In this document: piece after piece, positions 11,920 to 22,680 of the stretch | Position numbering within the stretch: position 1 is the first letter of the stretch | Layout of the letters: each line of letters begins with the position of its first letter | NCBI GenBank assembly: GCA_031472005.1 | Contig: PZJY01000006.1 | Coordinates: forward strand, 1,116,001-1,180,000 | Direction: 5' to 3' | DNA: 64,000 bases | Source of the DNA: Tetracladium setigerum | Lineage: Eukaryota > Ascomycota > Leotiomycetes > Helotiales | Translations under genes and position numbers: made by a program | Notes under the pieces: model-generated | Databases searched by the model: none | Told to the model about the DNA's origin: nothing | Seen by the model: only the letters and a program-made list of their open reading frames with translations

Positions 11920-12900
11920 CTACACCGTCTGAAGATACTTATACAAATTATCAATCGCAGCCTTGGCCGTTATGAATTGCGTATCCGACGTCGCCGCACC
12001 AACATGCGGCGTACTAACAATATTCAAATGATCCCAAAGACCTTCATACTTTTGTCTGCTCGGAGGTTCCTCCTCATGACAGTCCAAGCCAGCACCCCAA
12101 ATCAAGCCTTCCGACATGGCTCTTTGCAAGTCTTCCTCGTGCACAATCCCTCCTCTTGCAGCATTAATGAGGATGGCGGTTCTCTTCATCGCTGACAGCT
12201 CCTTGTAGGAGATCAGTCCTCGCGTGTCAGGTGTCAGAGGAACGTGGATAGTGAGGACATCGGCGGCGATGAGGACTTCCGATACGGTTGACACTCTTGT
12301 GTGAGGGATGCCCGACCAGGCATCTGCAGGCATGAAAGGGTCGTAGGCAACGATGTTCGCGTTAAATGCACCTCTGAATATCTCGGCGACTTTTCTTCCG
12401 ATATTTCCCATACCTAATATTCCGATTGTCTTGCCGTAGATTGTAAGCCCAGAACAGGCTTCCTTTGGAAGTGGGGTCTGGGACTGCTGGCGCACAGAAA
12501 TTGAACGGATTTCTCGGGCCACAGCCATGGTCAACGCGAGTACCATTTCTGCGACCGCTTGCGCATTGGCACCAGGTGTATTCAGGATTGGTATCTTCCT
12601 TGCTAAACAGGCGTCCTGATCAATCTTATCAATGCCAACTCCCTGCTTCCCAATCGCCAGTAGCTTTGGTGCATTCTTGACATCATCCGCGGTCACATAG
12701 GACCCTCTGACCAAGATGGATGTAGCGTTTTGTCGCCAGTTGCGACATTCGGCGTCATTTGGAAGTATGACATTGAAGAGAGTTTTGGCGTATTCCATAG
12801 CATCTGGGTGAAGGGTGTCGATCATATATACAGTGGGCTTCTTGCCCGATGTGATCGTGGGAGCATGATCGAAGAGATCGGAGTCTCTTGCGGGAGCCAT
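11920..12900 (-). CDS. D-isomer-specific 2-hydroxyacid dehydrogenase (phosphoglycerate-dehydrogenase-like)
   Basis: Intronless, 326 residues, start MAPARDSDLFDHAP. The Rossmann motif GILGMGNIGRKVAEIF lies at about residues 165-180. The catalytic set is complete: Arg in NAARGGIV, Glu in LDCHEEEPP and His in STPHVGAAT. The family reduces 2-keto acids (pyruvate, glyoxylate, hydroxypyruvate) or oxidises D-2-hydroxyacids with NAD(P)H. It lacks the C-terminal ACT-type regulatory domain of long serine-pathway enzymes, so a catabolic role is plausible. It sits 235 bp downstream of a Zn2Cys6 regulator on the same strand. That gap carries TCGGAC and CCGTCCG motifs also found upstream of the other genes of the 11.9-24.6 kb cluster. 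The substrate is unknown. Confidence 0.85.
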   Translation of the reverse strand: MAPARDSDLFDHAPTITSGKKPTVYMIDTLHPDAMEYAKTLFNVILPNDAECRNWRQNATSILVRGSYVTADDVKNAPKLLAIGKQGVGIDKIDQDACLARKIPILNTPGANAQAVAEMVLALTMAVAREIRSISVRQQSQTPLPKEACSGLTIYGKTIGILGMGNIGRKVAEIFRGAFNANIVAYDPFMPADAWSGIPHTRVSTVSEVLIAADVLTIHVPLTPDTRGLISYKELSAMKRTAILINAARGGIVHEEDLQRAMSEGLIWGAGLDCHEEEPPSRQKYEGLWDHLNIVSTPHVGAATSDTQFITAKAAIDNLYKYLQTV

Positions 12901-13083
12901 ATTGAAATGAAGTGCTGGGCGTATGTTTTAAGAAAGTGGACTGGAAGGTATAGGTTCAGATGACACTTGTGATAGAATTGAGGTGGAACCAAGAAAGAGA
13001 AAGGATGAACATATATACCATTCAGGATTGAAATCGGAGTCACATAGATGAAGCGGCATCCAGACTTGGCGGTCGGAAAATTG

Positions 13084-13109
13084 CCGTCCGCCTTTGAATT
13101 TCGTCGGAC
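13084..13109. promoter_or_regulatory. Cluster motif sites upstream of the dehydrogenase
   Basis: CCGTCCG (13084-13090, reverse complement CGGACGG) and TCGGAC (13104-13109). Just before them GGCGGTCGG at about 13068 forms an imperfect inverted repeat with CCGTCCGCC. The same core recurs in three other promoters of this cluster. Confidence 0.45.
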
Positions 13110-13135
13110 AACTACCGACGCAAGGCATTCGAGGC

Positions 13136-15355
13136 TTAAGTTTGGAACTCCGGTGTTAGAATAGCCTTAATGAGTTCACTTAGTCGTGTCGGAATGAATG
13201 GCGGAAGATCCTTGAGTGCTGGGGGGATATTCGGGTGCTGCAAGATGTTAGCTAGTACCAAGTTTTAAGACAGGACATCATACAATTGCTTGTGTTCCCA
13301 AGATTTCCATTACCACGCCATGCAAAGCCCACAAAAGTTTGCGGAAGACACTCAGTGGCTTGAAATTTTCCGTCAAAATTGTAAGAAGTGTAGAGCACTT
13401 GCTGATAGCCTCTGTAGACTCCGCAATGGATTGTCGAGACTTCAGCTTACACAAAACAGCAAGATACGCAACACCAATCAGAAAAACGTCGTAAGCATCA
13501 ACAAAACTTCCCACCAAATTCTCCTCTTCTAGTCTATCATGCCAATTACGAATGAAGCGAATGCAGCTGCTCTGTATTTCAGCTTCGATCCTTTTACCAT
13601 TGATACCTGTACTTTCAGATCTCAGCACTTTCGAATCGACGAGTTGAGTCATTGTGCGACATGAAAGCTGCTGGAAATAAAATATATGGCTCTGAAATGA
13701 ATCCAGTACAGGGCGTGAGATAGGAATGCTTCCTCTCCAAGATGACAAGTTGTACCAATCGAAAAGAACATTTCGAGGTCCTGGAACCGAAATACTTGAC
13801 GTTAAGCGAGCATGAGACAGTATATGATCGTTGATAATGTTCGATGAAGCATTGCGCTCAGGAAGCTGTTAGACACTTAGTCAGTGTGTCGACGGGAGAA
13901 TGGTATTGGGCCAAAATGAAATAGAACCTACATTTAGGGTAATTTCTTCATCTTGTATCACAAATGGACGGTCCATGATCGAGGCGATGGTTCTAAAAGC
14001 ATTCGTTGGTAAAGTCGAGCAAATGAGCATAGAGATGGGGACACTCACCGGTCAATAATGTAGATTGTCCAAAACAGCCAACGTCGAGAGTTCATTTTTT
14101 CTTCGGATAATTGTTCTCTTGAGTCAGGCTCTCTATGGAAGCCAAGCGCAATACATTTTCTAGCTGCTAGACCTGTGAGATGCCATGTTGACCCCCCAGA
14201 TGGGCTGTACATGGAGTACACAATCAAAAGGAGCTGGAATTGAAGAGCAACAACTGGATCTTCATTTCCAGGTAGCCTAGGAAATAGATCCAAAGCTGAA
14301 GAGTGAAGTTTTGTAGCTAATGCTCTTAAAGTGTTGGCTTCTTGAGAGAGAAGAATACCGATCGCAATGACGTTGTAAGTGATGAACACTTTAACATGCA
14401 AAACACTGCCTACTAAGTGACTATTCCCATCTTCGGGAAGAACAAAATCATAGTGCTCCAAGATTTGGTTTTGGTTCAGCGAGGGGAACCTGTAACTGAG
14501 CTGATTGATGTAATTATGAACAAATTCCAAAGTCATCTCTCGAGTGATTGAGAGAACGCTATTGCCAACCAAGTCTATTGTTCCTTTGCGAGAGTTTCTC
14601 TCTGAATTTGGAAGAGCTGAACGGTATGGCTCGGATCCCTGAATACTTGTCGCGGCCTTCAACATCGTTTGAAGAGATATGGGCTGAGAGAGGTTGCCTG
14701 ACAAATCACGAGGCTCGGCCATTGCAGAGAGTGACAGGTAGCCAATCTCACCCATGGCTGCATGGACCGAGCCGTCATCAACTTCGTCAACATAGCTTAT
14801 CGCTGGATTGGCAACAGTAGCAGTACTATTCACTGATGGTGACAAGGCTGCAACACCGAGAGGACCCAAGACATTGCCTTGGGGTGATGGAGTGCCCAGG
14901 CCGGCGTCTCTATTGTGATCTGTTTTGGCACGCTTCGACTGCAACGCGCTCCGGAGATCTTCATTCTTTCGCTTGAGCGATTCCACATAGCTAAAATAAA
15001 AATAAACTGATAAGCGGGTCTCGAGTGCAAAATTTAGAATCAAGGAGCATACCTGGACAATTGTGGTATTGGTCGGGTTGTGTCTTTCGGCAGATCCTCG
15101 ACATCCACGATGACCACACGCACCCGACAGGAGGCGTTGTTCTCCGCACACCCTGAGCAAGTGGGAACAAGCCGATCGCACTGTGGCAATTTTAGCAGCC
15201 TTCCTCTTCAGCAGAAAATGTATTTCTCTCACTTTCTGCTTTCGTTTCCAACACCTTTCACACGCCCGCTGCAGCTTAGTCGTTGAGGCCGAAGAAGACA
15301 CGTCCGTGACGGAGGCGGAGGTGGAGAGGACATCCATTTCGGTATGGGGTGCCAT
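13136..15355 (-). CDS. Zn2Cys6 transcription factor with fungal_trans domain
   Basis: Six exons on the minus strand: 15233-15355, 15053-15180, 14049-14990, 13932-13992, 13284-13865 and 13136-13237, about 645 residues. The binuclear zinc cluster CERCWKRKQK / CDRLVPTCSGC is split by an intron exactly before the third-cysteine CD. A Lys-rich linker and a coiled-coil-like helix (YVESLKRKNEDLRSAL) follow, which is the usual dimerisation element. The middle domain has the fungal_trans hallmark RRWLFWTIYIIDR followed by TIASIMDRPF. The short last exon (HPNIPPALKDLPPF) is inferred from a good 46-bp intron. It is divergent from a second regulator, with 822 bp between the starts. Position and shared promoter motifs suggest it controls the neighbouring catabolic genes. 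Confidence 0.88.
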
Positions 15356-15488
15356 ACCGATGCATAGCTCTTCGGAACTGGTGGGAACTTGAGCGGATAA
15401 TGAAATGGATTTAATGGAGGGAATGATTCTGGGGAATTGGCTTTCCGGGGGAAATGGGTTGCTATGGAAGTCCGGAGTTGAGGGGAAA

Positions 15489-15498
15489 GATCGGACGG
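15489..15498. promoter_or_regulatory. Cluster motif GATCGGACGG between the two regulators
   Basis: The 10-mer GATCGGACGG occurs 134 bp upstream of the minus-strand regulator. The identical 10-mer occurs at 22263-22272, between the lactonase and transporter genes. This suggests autoregulation or cross-regulation. Confidence 0.5.
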
Positions 15499-16177
15499 CG
15501 TAGCGGGATAGTGCCGACGAAAATTGGAAACTGTAAGATTAAGAGAGCTAGAGTGAACCTTACGACCTGACACGTAAATATTCTCTAAATTGCAACAAAG
15601 GTGGGATTATGGGGAAAGGAAAGAAGAAGCAGAAAGCAGTAAGCAAGTCTGTACAGATGTAAATGTAAATTTCAACTTCTCCTACTTACTCCGTAGAAGT
15701 CTTGCGAGTCTACTTCGTTAACTTCGCGTGTCTTAGAGTTACCCGACTTCCCCATTTCTTGCGCCTTCGTTTCGCTTGCCTATCCCAAAGCATGACTTCA
15801 ATGCACGCTCGTGCTTTTCTCTTGGGACATCAGATCAGATACAAGGCCGTTCATGTACTGGCAGAAGTATATAGTAACAAGAGAGCAGGATGTAGGGAAT
15901 TCTATCACGTGTTCAACACGTGACCATCTGCGTCACTACCCGAGGAACTTCACCCGATGCCCGAGCCATGCCCACACTTCCTTCCTGCACTTTTAACACC
16001 CCAACACCAGGAAAACAACCTGTATCACTTAGTTCGGATGTCTCCCAAGTATTTGAAGTGATCACTGCTATACCGGTGATACGTACAGCTGCCCACACTG
16101 CCACCACCCCCATTCCTTTCCCGAATGGATATTATTTCAATATATGGATAGATATCCAAAGCCTTCTTTTCAGAAAT

Positions 16178-18635
16178 ATGCTCTCCACTCAACAGCAGGA
16201 TATCGAAGCGCCTTCTTTTGCAGAAAACAAGTATCCACGTCTGCCCTCCTGTCAACTATGCCGCCACAGGAAAGTCAAGGTGGGTACTCTCTCTGATCAA
16301 TTGCAGAAATCCGAATGTGCTAAAGCTGGTGGACAGTGTGACAATCGACGACCAAAATGTGGTACCTGCATCAAACACAGTGCTGTATGCGATTTCATTG
16401 ACTCCACGACTGGACAAACCTTCACTCGGGAGTAGTTGTACCTCTCAAGTCCAAAGCTGGGAAGCTAATTTCTGTCAAGGTACATCAGTCGCCTGGAGAA
16501 GGAGGAAGCGGATCTCAAAATGCAACTTCAACAGAATGAACCAGAAAGTGAGCAGCCCCATGCAAACGCAATAGAGGCAGATCAGGTACCCGTAGAAGCA
16601 GCCGAAAATACGGATGGGATGACTCCAGGTCGATTTGAAGCCGGCGGAATTGGGTATGTCCGTACCATTTTCCAGTCCAGTGAGCTCGCTTACGGCTAAG
16701 CTGCGATATTTTAAACCATCAAGACACACGACTAATCAGTGAATAGCTTCCTGCGATTACTTTTTGCCGACCCGGCATGGAGGCAAAGAAATGTTGACCT
16801 TCTCCAGAAATTTGCACAAAGGCCGCAGATCAATGAGATGAAAGTGACCCCGAATCCTCTTCCTGATAAAGCTGATGCCGCATTTCTTGTGGAGAGATAG
16901 TAGGTCATACAGCCTTTCTCAACTGGGCTTCTTTTGTTGACAGTGGTGACTAGTTTGGCGGGAACACATGTTCAGAACCCGTTCTTGCTGCGACGTGATG
17001 TCGAGATGATATTCCAGAGAGTATATTCTTTGCCAATGGCGGAGGCCCATCATTCCAAGCATGATCTCTTCAGCATTTTCATGCTATCTGCTGTCGGGTC
17101 TATCATTCCATACAGGAGGGACCAGCATGGTGGGCATCCTTTCGGCTATTACCTTGCTGCTTTGGAGTTTTTCGATCCAAATTTCCTTGGAGCGGGGTTG
17201 CGTGGTATCCAGGACTTGCTTCAGATTGCTCGTTTCGGAATATATTATCATATAGGTATTTGTCAAATCCGCTTGACGCATCATCTTTCTGACGATTCTA
17301 GGGACCTCTATCTGGGAAATCGCCCAGATTTGTATTCGCATGTGTATTGAACAAGGCCTCCACCGGAAAATCGGATCCGCAATTGATTGCATCCAAGAAC
17401 AGCTACAGCGAAGAATCTTTTGGCATTGTTATGTCATAGATCGTTACAGCTCTACCACTCTTGGGAGACCGTTCGCTATCGCAGACCATGAGATCACGGT
17501 ACCATTTCCTGTGGGGGTAGATGACGACGTACTTTACTCATTCAACGGACCCTTAGATGAGGTCCAGGCAGCGCAACACTCAAATGACATGTCGGTTTTT
17601 CTTTTTTATGTTGGGCTGAGGCGAATAACTTCACAGATGCATGAATTCTTCAACAGAGCTGGCAAGCCAGGAACCTCTAACGCATCCCCACTTCTCGCGA
17701 ACGGTCAGATACATGTCAAGCTCCACAAATTTCTAGAAGATCTATCAATATGGAGGAACTCGGCTCCAAACTACACGGAGCCAACATGTCTCTATCATCG
17801 CCCAGAATGGCGTGACTTCATGTACGAAAGATATCGACTGCTCCTCTTACGTGCGGCAATAGACGCAGCACCAAAGCACAACGGCCTCCCATCGAAAGAG
17901 TTGATCGAGATGATGTCTGACGCCTCAACAGATTTGATATTCCTGTACTCCGGCATGTTTGAAAAGGGTCATATCACATACACGCGGAGTTATTTCCAGA
18001 TGCTCTTTACTGGCGGCTTATCTCTGATGTTCTCGATCGCTGCCATGGGTCATTTTGGAGAGTTCAAACTTCAAGGCCGACCCTCAGAAGCGCTTCAGAT
18101 TTGTGAAAGGATATTGGGGCAGATGAGTCTTCAGTTACAGGATTCAAGCTATTACACTGCTATATTTGAAGCATTGCACCGAGAGACTATCAGAAGTTCA
18201 TCGTTTGTTTATCAGCAATTTCTCACATCGTCAGTCCCAACACGGCGGGGCTCTCCGTCTGCTTTGGAACCATCTCAATCACAACCCTTTGGGAATTTTT
18301 ATCGTTCTAATGCGCCGTTCACAATGTCTCAGACAGAACAGTCTGGAAATGAAGAGACCCAAGTCGATGCGGCATTCGCTCAGAACATGGAAGTCCAGGA
18401 TATCGGTATCAACAACAGTAATCCTTATGCTCCCGCGTTTCACACTTTCGACGAATATAGTAATTTTGCAGCTATCTATCCGCCTAGCGACAATGCGATG
18501 CTACAGTGGGGTGGATTTTCTGACGACTGGCTGAGCATGGAGGCGGGATTAGGTGAATATGCGTATGGAGATCCAAATTACAATTGGGGCATATGGGATC
18601 AGCTTCAATTAAATGTAAACGGGGATCAAGTTTGA
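16178..18635 (+). CDS. Second Zn2Cys6 transcription factor with fungal_trans domain
   Basis: Six exons: 16178-16279, 16337-16431, 16480-16653, 16747-16899, 16954-17255 and 17302-18635, about 719 residues. The zinc cluster reads CQLCRHRKVK / CDNRRPKCGTC, again interrupted by a phase-0 intron directly before CD. A coiled-coil linker (YISRLEKEEADLKMQL) is rebuilt by splicing around an apparent stop at 16433-16435. The middle domain contains FLVERY / LAGTHVQNPFLLRRD and then RRIFWHCYVIDRYSSTTLGRPF, the fungal_trans signature. The C-terminus is acidic and aromatic, which suits an activation domain. The first intron is 57 bp and stop-free, so a gene finder may keep it unspliced and destroy the zinc spacing. 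Probably regulates the adjacent cluster together with its divergent neighbour. Confidence 0.88.
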
Positions 18636-19398
18636 TATCAGGATTGAATGTCTCAATTTTAGCCACTTCGAAAGGCGAAAAATCCCCTCACAATCGAAAT
18701 AAAGTTGTTAGTTTGACTGTGTAACTAACAAGCCATGTTTTAAATCTTAGACGATACATCCTTTTATGCTCATAATCGCAATACTTAGGGCTCAAGAAGT
18801 CTTATCATTATGTTAAATCTGTTGCTAGTATTGTAAATAATTTAGTAACCTTAAATTCACGATTCTTTGCATTTTTCATGAAGCGACGACTTGCGACTGG
18901 GATCTTTGTAACTTGACCTTTAGCGAAGAAAATACCTCGGACTTGCGAATTATCTCAGAATGCCTTAATTTGCCTCAATGATTCCCAGCCTTGCCGTGAC
19001 ACTCAAAAATTCAACTATTGATTTTCGTCTTTCGGTACTGAAACTCAAGTCGAGGTTTGACAAAAGCCGTCGGACTCTGCCCGCCGGGTTGGTGTCCGAT
19101 CGCCACAACGGCGATTTCCCGATACCGCAACATGACAGGTTTCTGGCCATATCGGAGCTTTTGATGGAAACAAGTGATGAGTGATTGGCACTTCTCTATT
19201 TGCTATGTAATTTGGTGGGCGCATTGTTTGGAATTTATAATATAAAGCCCTCCTCGTCAGCCTATCCAAGCAAGATTTTGAATCAAGGACTTAACAAAAA
19301 CGAACACTTCCCAAATCAAATTACAATCATCGACAATATTCGAAACCTTCAATTCTCGAAAAACGCTTTTATTCATATTCTATAACAAAACCATCAAA
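18636..19398. other. Aldolase promoter region
   Basis: No gene. A TATA-like TATAATATAAAG lies at about 19230. TCGGAC, CCCGCCGGGT and GTCCGATC lie at 19070-19101. Confidence 0.5.
19070..19101. promoter_or_regulatory. Composite cluster motif upstream of the aldolase
   Basis: TCGGAC (19070-19075), CCCGCCGGGT (19080-19089) and GTCCGATC (19094-19101) lie within 32 bp. The reverse complements ACCCGGCGGG and GATCGGAC are also found side by side at 22254-22270. Confidence 0.5.
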
Positions 19399-20268
19399 AT
19401 GGGTTCCATCGCAATTGAACAGAGCACTGCACCCGCTCCACAGTCATCCAAATCTACACTTACACTTTCCAATCCATTTCGCACCCGCATCCTCGCCGGC
19501 CAAATCTGCTCAGTGATGTCCTTCAAGTTTTTCACCACCAACGAAGCTGCCATCATGACCAGAATGGCCGGAATCGACGGTATGTTTATCGACATGGAAC
19601 ACTCATCCATGAACTTCCAAACCGTCGCCCAACTCTGCCTCGCATGCAACATGGCCGGTGTCTCTCCCATCGTCCGCTCACCCTCCAAATCGCACTGGCA
19701 CCTCAGCACCATTCTAGACGCCGGCGCTGCAGCTGTCGTGATTCCACACGTGGAGAGCGTAGAGGAAGTTCGCGAGATTGTGCAGTTTGCGAAGTATGGC
19801 CCGCTAGGGAAGCGAGGTTGTGCGGGGAATCAGCCGATTTTGAATTTTGCGAATGTGTCGACGAGGGAGCAGAATGAAATTCTGAATCGCGAAACTATGG
19901 TGATCCCAATGATTGAGACGCCTGGAGCGGTGGAGCTTGCGGATGAGTTCTTTGCGGTTGAGGGTGTGGATGGAATTCTGATTGGGTCGAACGATCTGTG
20001 TACTGACCTTGGTATTCCGGGAGAGTACGATAATCCAATCTATCAGAATGCGGTTGAGAAGATTATTTTGGCAGGAAAGCGAGCGGGTAAGCCAATTGGT
20101 GTTGGGGGTATTGGGGGACGGATCGATTTGTTGGAAAGATGGTTTGAGCTCGGTGCAACTTGGTCGTTGAGTGGTGGAGATGGGTCTCTGATACAGGCTG
20201 GAATGCAGAAAATTGGAAAGAACTATAGAGAAATTAATGAAAGGATCCAGAAGAAGAGGCAGCTTTGA
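19399..20268 (+). CDS. HpcH/HpaI-family aldolase (2-keto-3-deoxy acid type)
   Basis: Intronless, 289 residues. Class II pyruvate aldolase of the HpcH/HpaI fold: the catalytic His is in FIDMEHSSMN, the substrate Arg in PIVRSPSK, and the metal ligands are the Glu of PMIETPGA and the Asp of IGSNDLCTD. These enzymes split 2-keto-3-deoxy sugar acids or 4-hydroxy-2-keto acids into pyruvate plus an aldehyde, using Mg or Mn. Fungal L-rhamnose catabolism is reported to use a member of this family for 2-keto-3-deoxyrhamnonate. Here the gene sits between two regulators and a lactonase plus transporter, which fits a sugar-acid pathway. The actual substrate cannot be read from the sequence. Confidence 0.9.
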   Translation: MGSIAIEQSTAPAPQSSKSTLTLSNPFRTRILAGQICSVMSFKFFTTNEAAIMTRMAGIDGMFIDMEHSSMNFQTVAQLCLACNMAGVSPIVRSPSKSHWHLSTILDAGAAAVVIPHVESVEEVREIVQFAKYGPLGKRGCAGNQPILNFANVSTREQNEILNRETMVIPMIETPGAVELADEFFAVEGVDGILIGSNDLCTDLGIPGEYDNPIYQNAVEKIILAGKRAGKPIGVGGIGGRIDLLERWFELGATWSLSGGDGSLIQAGMQKIGKNYREINERIQKKRQL

Positions 20269-21009
20269 GAGTGGAGGGTTGAAGAAATGGTATCAAAAGG
20301 AATAGCATTTAGACATGTATTTAATTGAAAATCTAAAATGGGACTTGACTATAACGTGAACGGGTGACCGTATGACTGGAATGATGATGTAAGTGATGAT
20401 TTTGATAGTAGTGAGTGAATCAGTGAGTTGGTGACGATAGTGATGAATTTGAGGGGGTGAATATGCTTGATTGAGGATGAAGGACTGACTGCCGAAATGA
20501 AGCTGTGCCATAGGGGCCTTATATACATGTAAATCAAGAGGTTTTGGCATCAACGCATTGCTGATGATTCGAATATTCCTTTTGATAGCACGCACCTTGC
20601 ACCTGATGCAAAACATGCTGTAAAACATGCTGTAAAACAGGCTGGTGCAAGAACGACCAAAACAGGTGAATTTGGCTGGATTCACAGGTTCAACACTATA
20701 TCAAAAGTTCAAAGCCATCGTATAATGACTTTATTCATAATTTATGAACACTCGAGATTTTCTTCGAGAATTACCCATTGCAACGTAAGATACCATCCAA
20801 TATGCACTTTCTTGAATAATCTTTGAGATGTTGAAATCAAAATCATGATTCCGATGCCAATGCACAGTAAGTGGATATGGCTCTCTGGACGTCTCTATTA
20901 AGGACTACACTCTTCGCCATGCATTCCAAGAAACTGCTTTTGTGGAGAAATATCATTTATAATTTCAAGCTCTAATTTCAGAATCCTCCTTGACAAAAGC
21001 TTGACCAAG
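20269..21009. other. Convergent intergenic region with a short tandem repeat
   Basis: The aldolase (plus) and lactonase (minus) end here. No gene is supported. A 12-bp unit AAAACATGCTGT is repeated at 20610-20645. Confidence 0.5.
20610..20645. repeat. 12-bp tandem repeat, two exact copies and one degenerate
   Basis: AAAACATGCTGT occurs twice in a row, followed by AAAACAGGCTGG. Confidence 0.8.
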
Positions 21010-21998
21010 TCAAGTATCGCCAGAATCCTTTGATCTGCTTGGCTTGATTGCCCCCCTACAGTGCCATTCAACAACCTGGATATTGCCCTCCAAACTGTCT
21101 GTAATGAACAAGGTCTTCCCATCCTTACCACCAAACGTACAATTGGTCAAATTCACCCCGGCTGCGCTTGATATACGAGCTTTAGGCACGCCATGTGTAT
21201 CAACAACAAACACGCTGCCAAGACTCGGATGGCAGATGAAAAGGTTACCCTCCTCATCCAGGGTCAACCCATCTGGCCCTGCATTTCCAAACGACTGAAA
21301 AAACACTCCTGCTTTCGTCGTTGTTCCGTCTGCGTGTAAAGGTAACCGCCAGACCTGATTCGCGCGTGTCATAGCCACATACAAGAAGCGTTCGTCTAGC
21401 GAAAGTACAAGTCCATTGGGCGAAATCCCATTCTCGACGAGGCAGTCGAGCTTTCCTGAGGGTGAAAGACGATACACTTTGCCTGTTTGATCTGTCATGC
21501 CGGTCTGGCCTTGGTCTGTGAAGTACAGATTGCCTTTGGAGTCCACGATCAGATCATTGGGTCCTTTGAAGCGCTCGAGGTTACGACGACTCAATAGCGA
21601 AGAAATGGTGTTTTTATGTGGATTGAATAGCATGAGTCCCTAGTTCATTATTAAATGGTCATTCAAATATAGAGTTACAAGTATGGTTTTACCTGCTTGT
21701 AGTCTGCAACCACGAAGAGTCCGTCATCTCTAATTACTAAACCGTTCGGCTCCCCGTCCCATCTCACGCACTCCGACACATTCTTTTCTGCGTCGATTTT
21801 CAGTATCCGTCCATACGGAATATCTGTGACAAACAGATTTCCTTGCTCGTCAGTTGTTGGTCCTTCCAAAAATATTCCTGAGAATGGGAGGGCAGAACCG
21901 CCTCTCCACTCAGTCTCTTGTCCGGTACATCTGAGATCATCCGGTATGCGAACATACACCTGGGCGACAATCTCAGGTGGAACAGGGTAGAAATTCAT
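21010..21998 (-). CDS. SMP-30/gluconolactonase-like lactonase
   Basis: Two exons on the minus strand: 21693-21998 and 21010-21639, 311 residues from the start MNFYPVPPEIV. An in-frame ATG at 22115 would add 39 residues of uncertain worth. This is a six-bladed propeller of the SMP-30/gluconolactonase/LRE family. The metal triad is visible: Glu in FLEGPTTDEQGNLFVTD, Asn in KGPNDLIVDSKGNLYF and Asp in GPDGLTLDEEGNLFI. Such enzymes open sugar lactones to the free acid. The gene is divergent from a sugar-type MFS transporter, with about 680 bp shared between the starts, and next to an aldolase. This supports a pathway in which an aldonolactone is opened before dehydration and cleavage. No export signal is seen, so probably cytosolic. 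Confidence 0.85.
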
Positions 21999-22190
21999 GG
22001 CGTCTGTTCCAGTCAGTCTTGGCTGGAAATTGATCGCTTCACTTACAACATACGCAAGAAAAAATTCCGCCCAGCTGCCTGTGGGAATAGATAGGTGGTT
22101 GTTTGGGACAGCCACTCGTGAAAAACGTACGATCTTGCTTGACTGGGGGCTGAAGTCACAACAATAATGTAAATGGGCCTACCCTATTGT

Positions 22191-22206
22191 ACCTACCTAG
22201 GTAGGT
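22191..22206. repeat. 16-bp perfect palindrome ACCTACCTAGGTAGGT
   Basis: Perfect inverted repeat in the divergent lactonase/transporter promoter. It belongs to the scattered ACCTAGGT family seen in other intergenic regions of the window. Confidence 0.8.
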
Positions 22207-22253
22207 TGGGTGCAGAGTACCGATAACGTCGCCTTCTCGGTCGTCGTCCGCTG

Positions 22254-22272
22254 ACCCGGCGGGATCGGACGG
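22254..22272. promoter_or_regulatory. Composite cluster motif in the lactonase/transporter promoter
   Basis: ACCCGGCGGG (22254-22263) overlaps GATCGGACGG (22263-22272). Both elements recur in other promoters of the cluster. A further ATCGGACGG copy lies on the other strand at 22392-22400. Confidence 0.55.
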
Positions 22273-22680
22273 AATTTTATACTTTGCGAAGGTTCTGGGG
22301 AGTTGTGGAGAAACGAATGTACCCCAGATTGCATCTAGTCGAGTACTGTTGTTTGTAGGCCAGTCGGAGGATGTCCTGCTCATGCCAAGCGCCGTCCGAT
22401 GATGGCCATTTGTTATCTGACATGAACATGAGTAGCGTACAGCATGACTCGTTTAAATCATTTCCTTCGGCGTAAGAAAATGGACAGTAGAATTCTTGTG
22501 GAGAAGTATGGGGTGGAAGCAAGAAGTGCAAGCTACCCACTCCTGGTCAGGATTTATATGTATATATATTCCTCGGCGTCGCATGTAGTTTAGAATCAAG
22601 CAACTGCCCAGCTCACCAAGACTCGCCTTATTTCAGCCACATCTTGCTCTCGCTTCCAGTTTGGAAACTCTGCAGTCATC

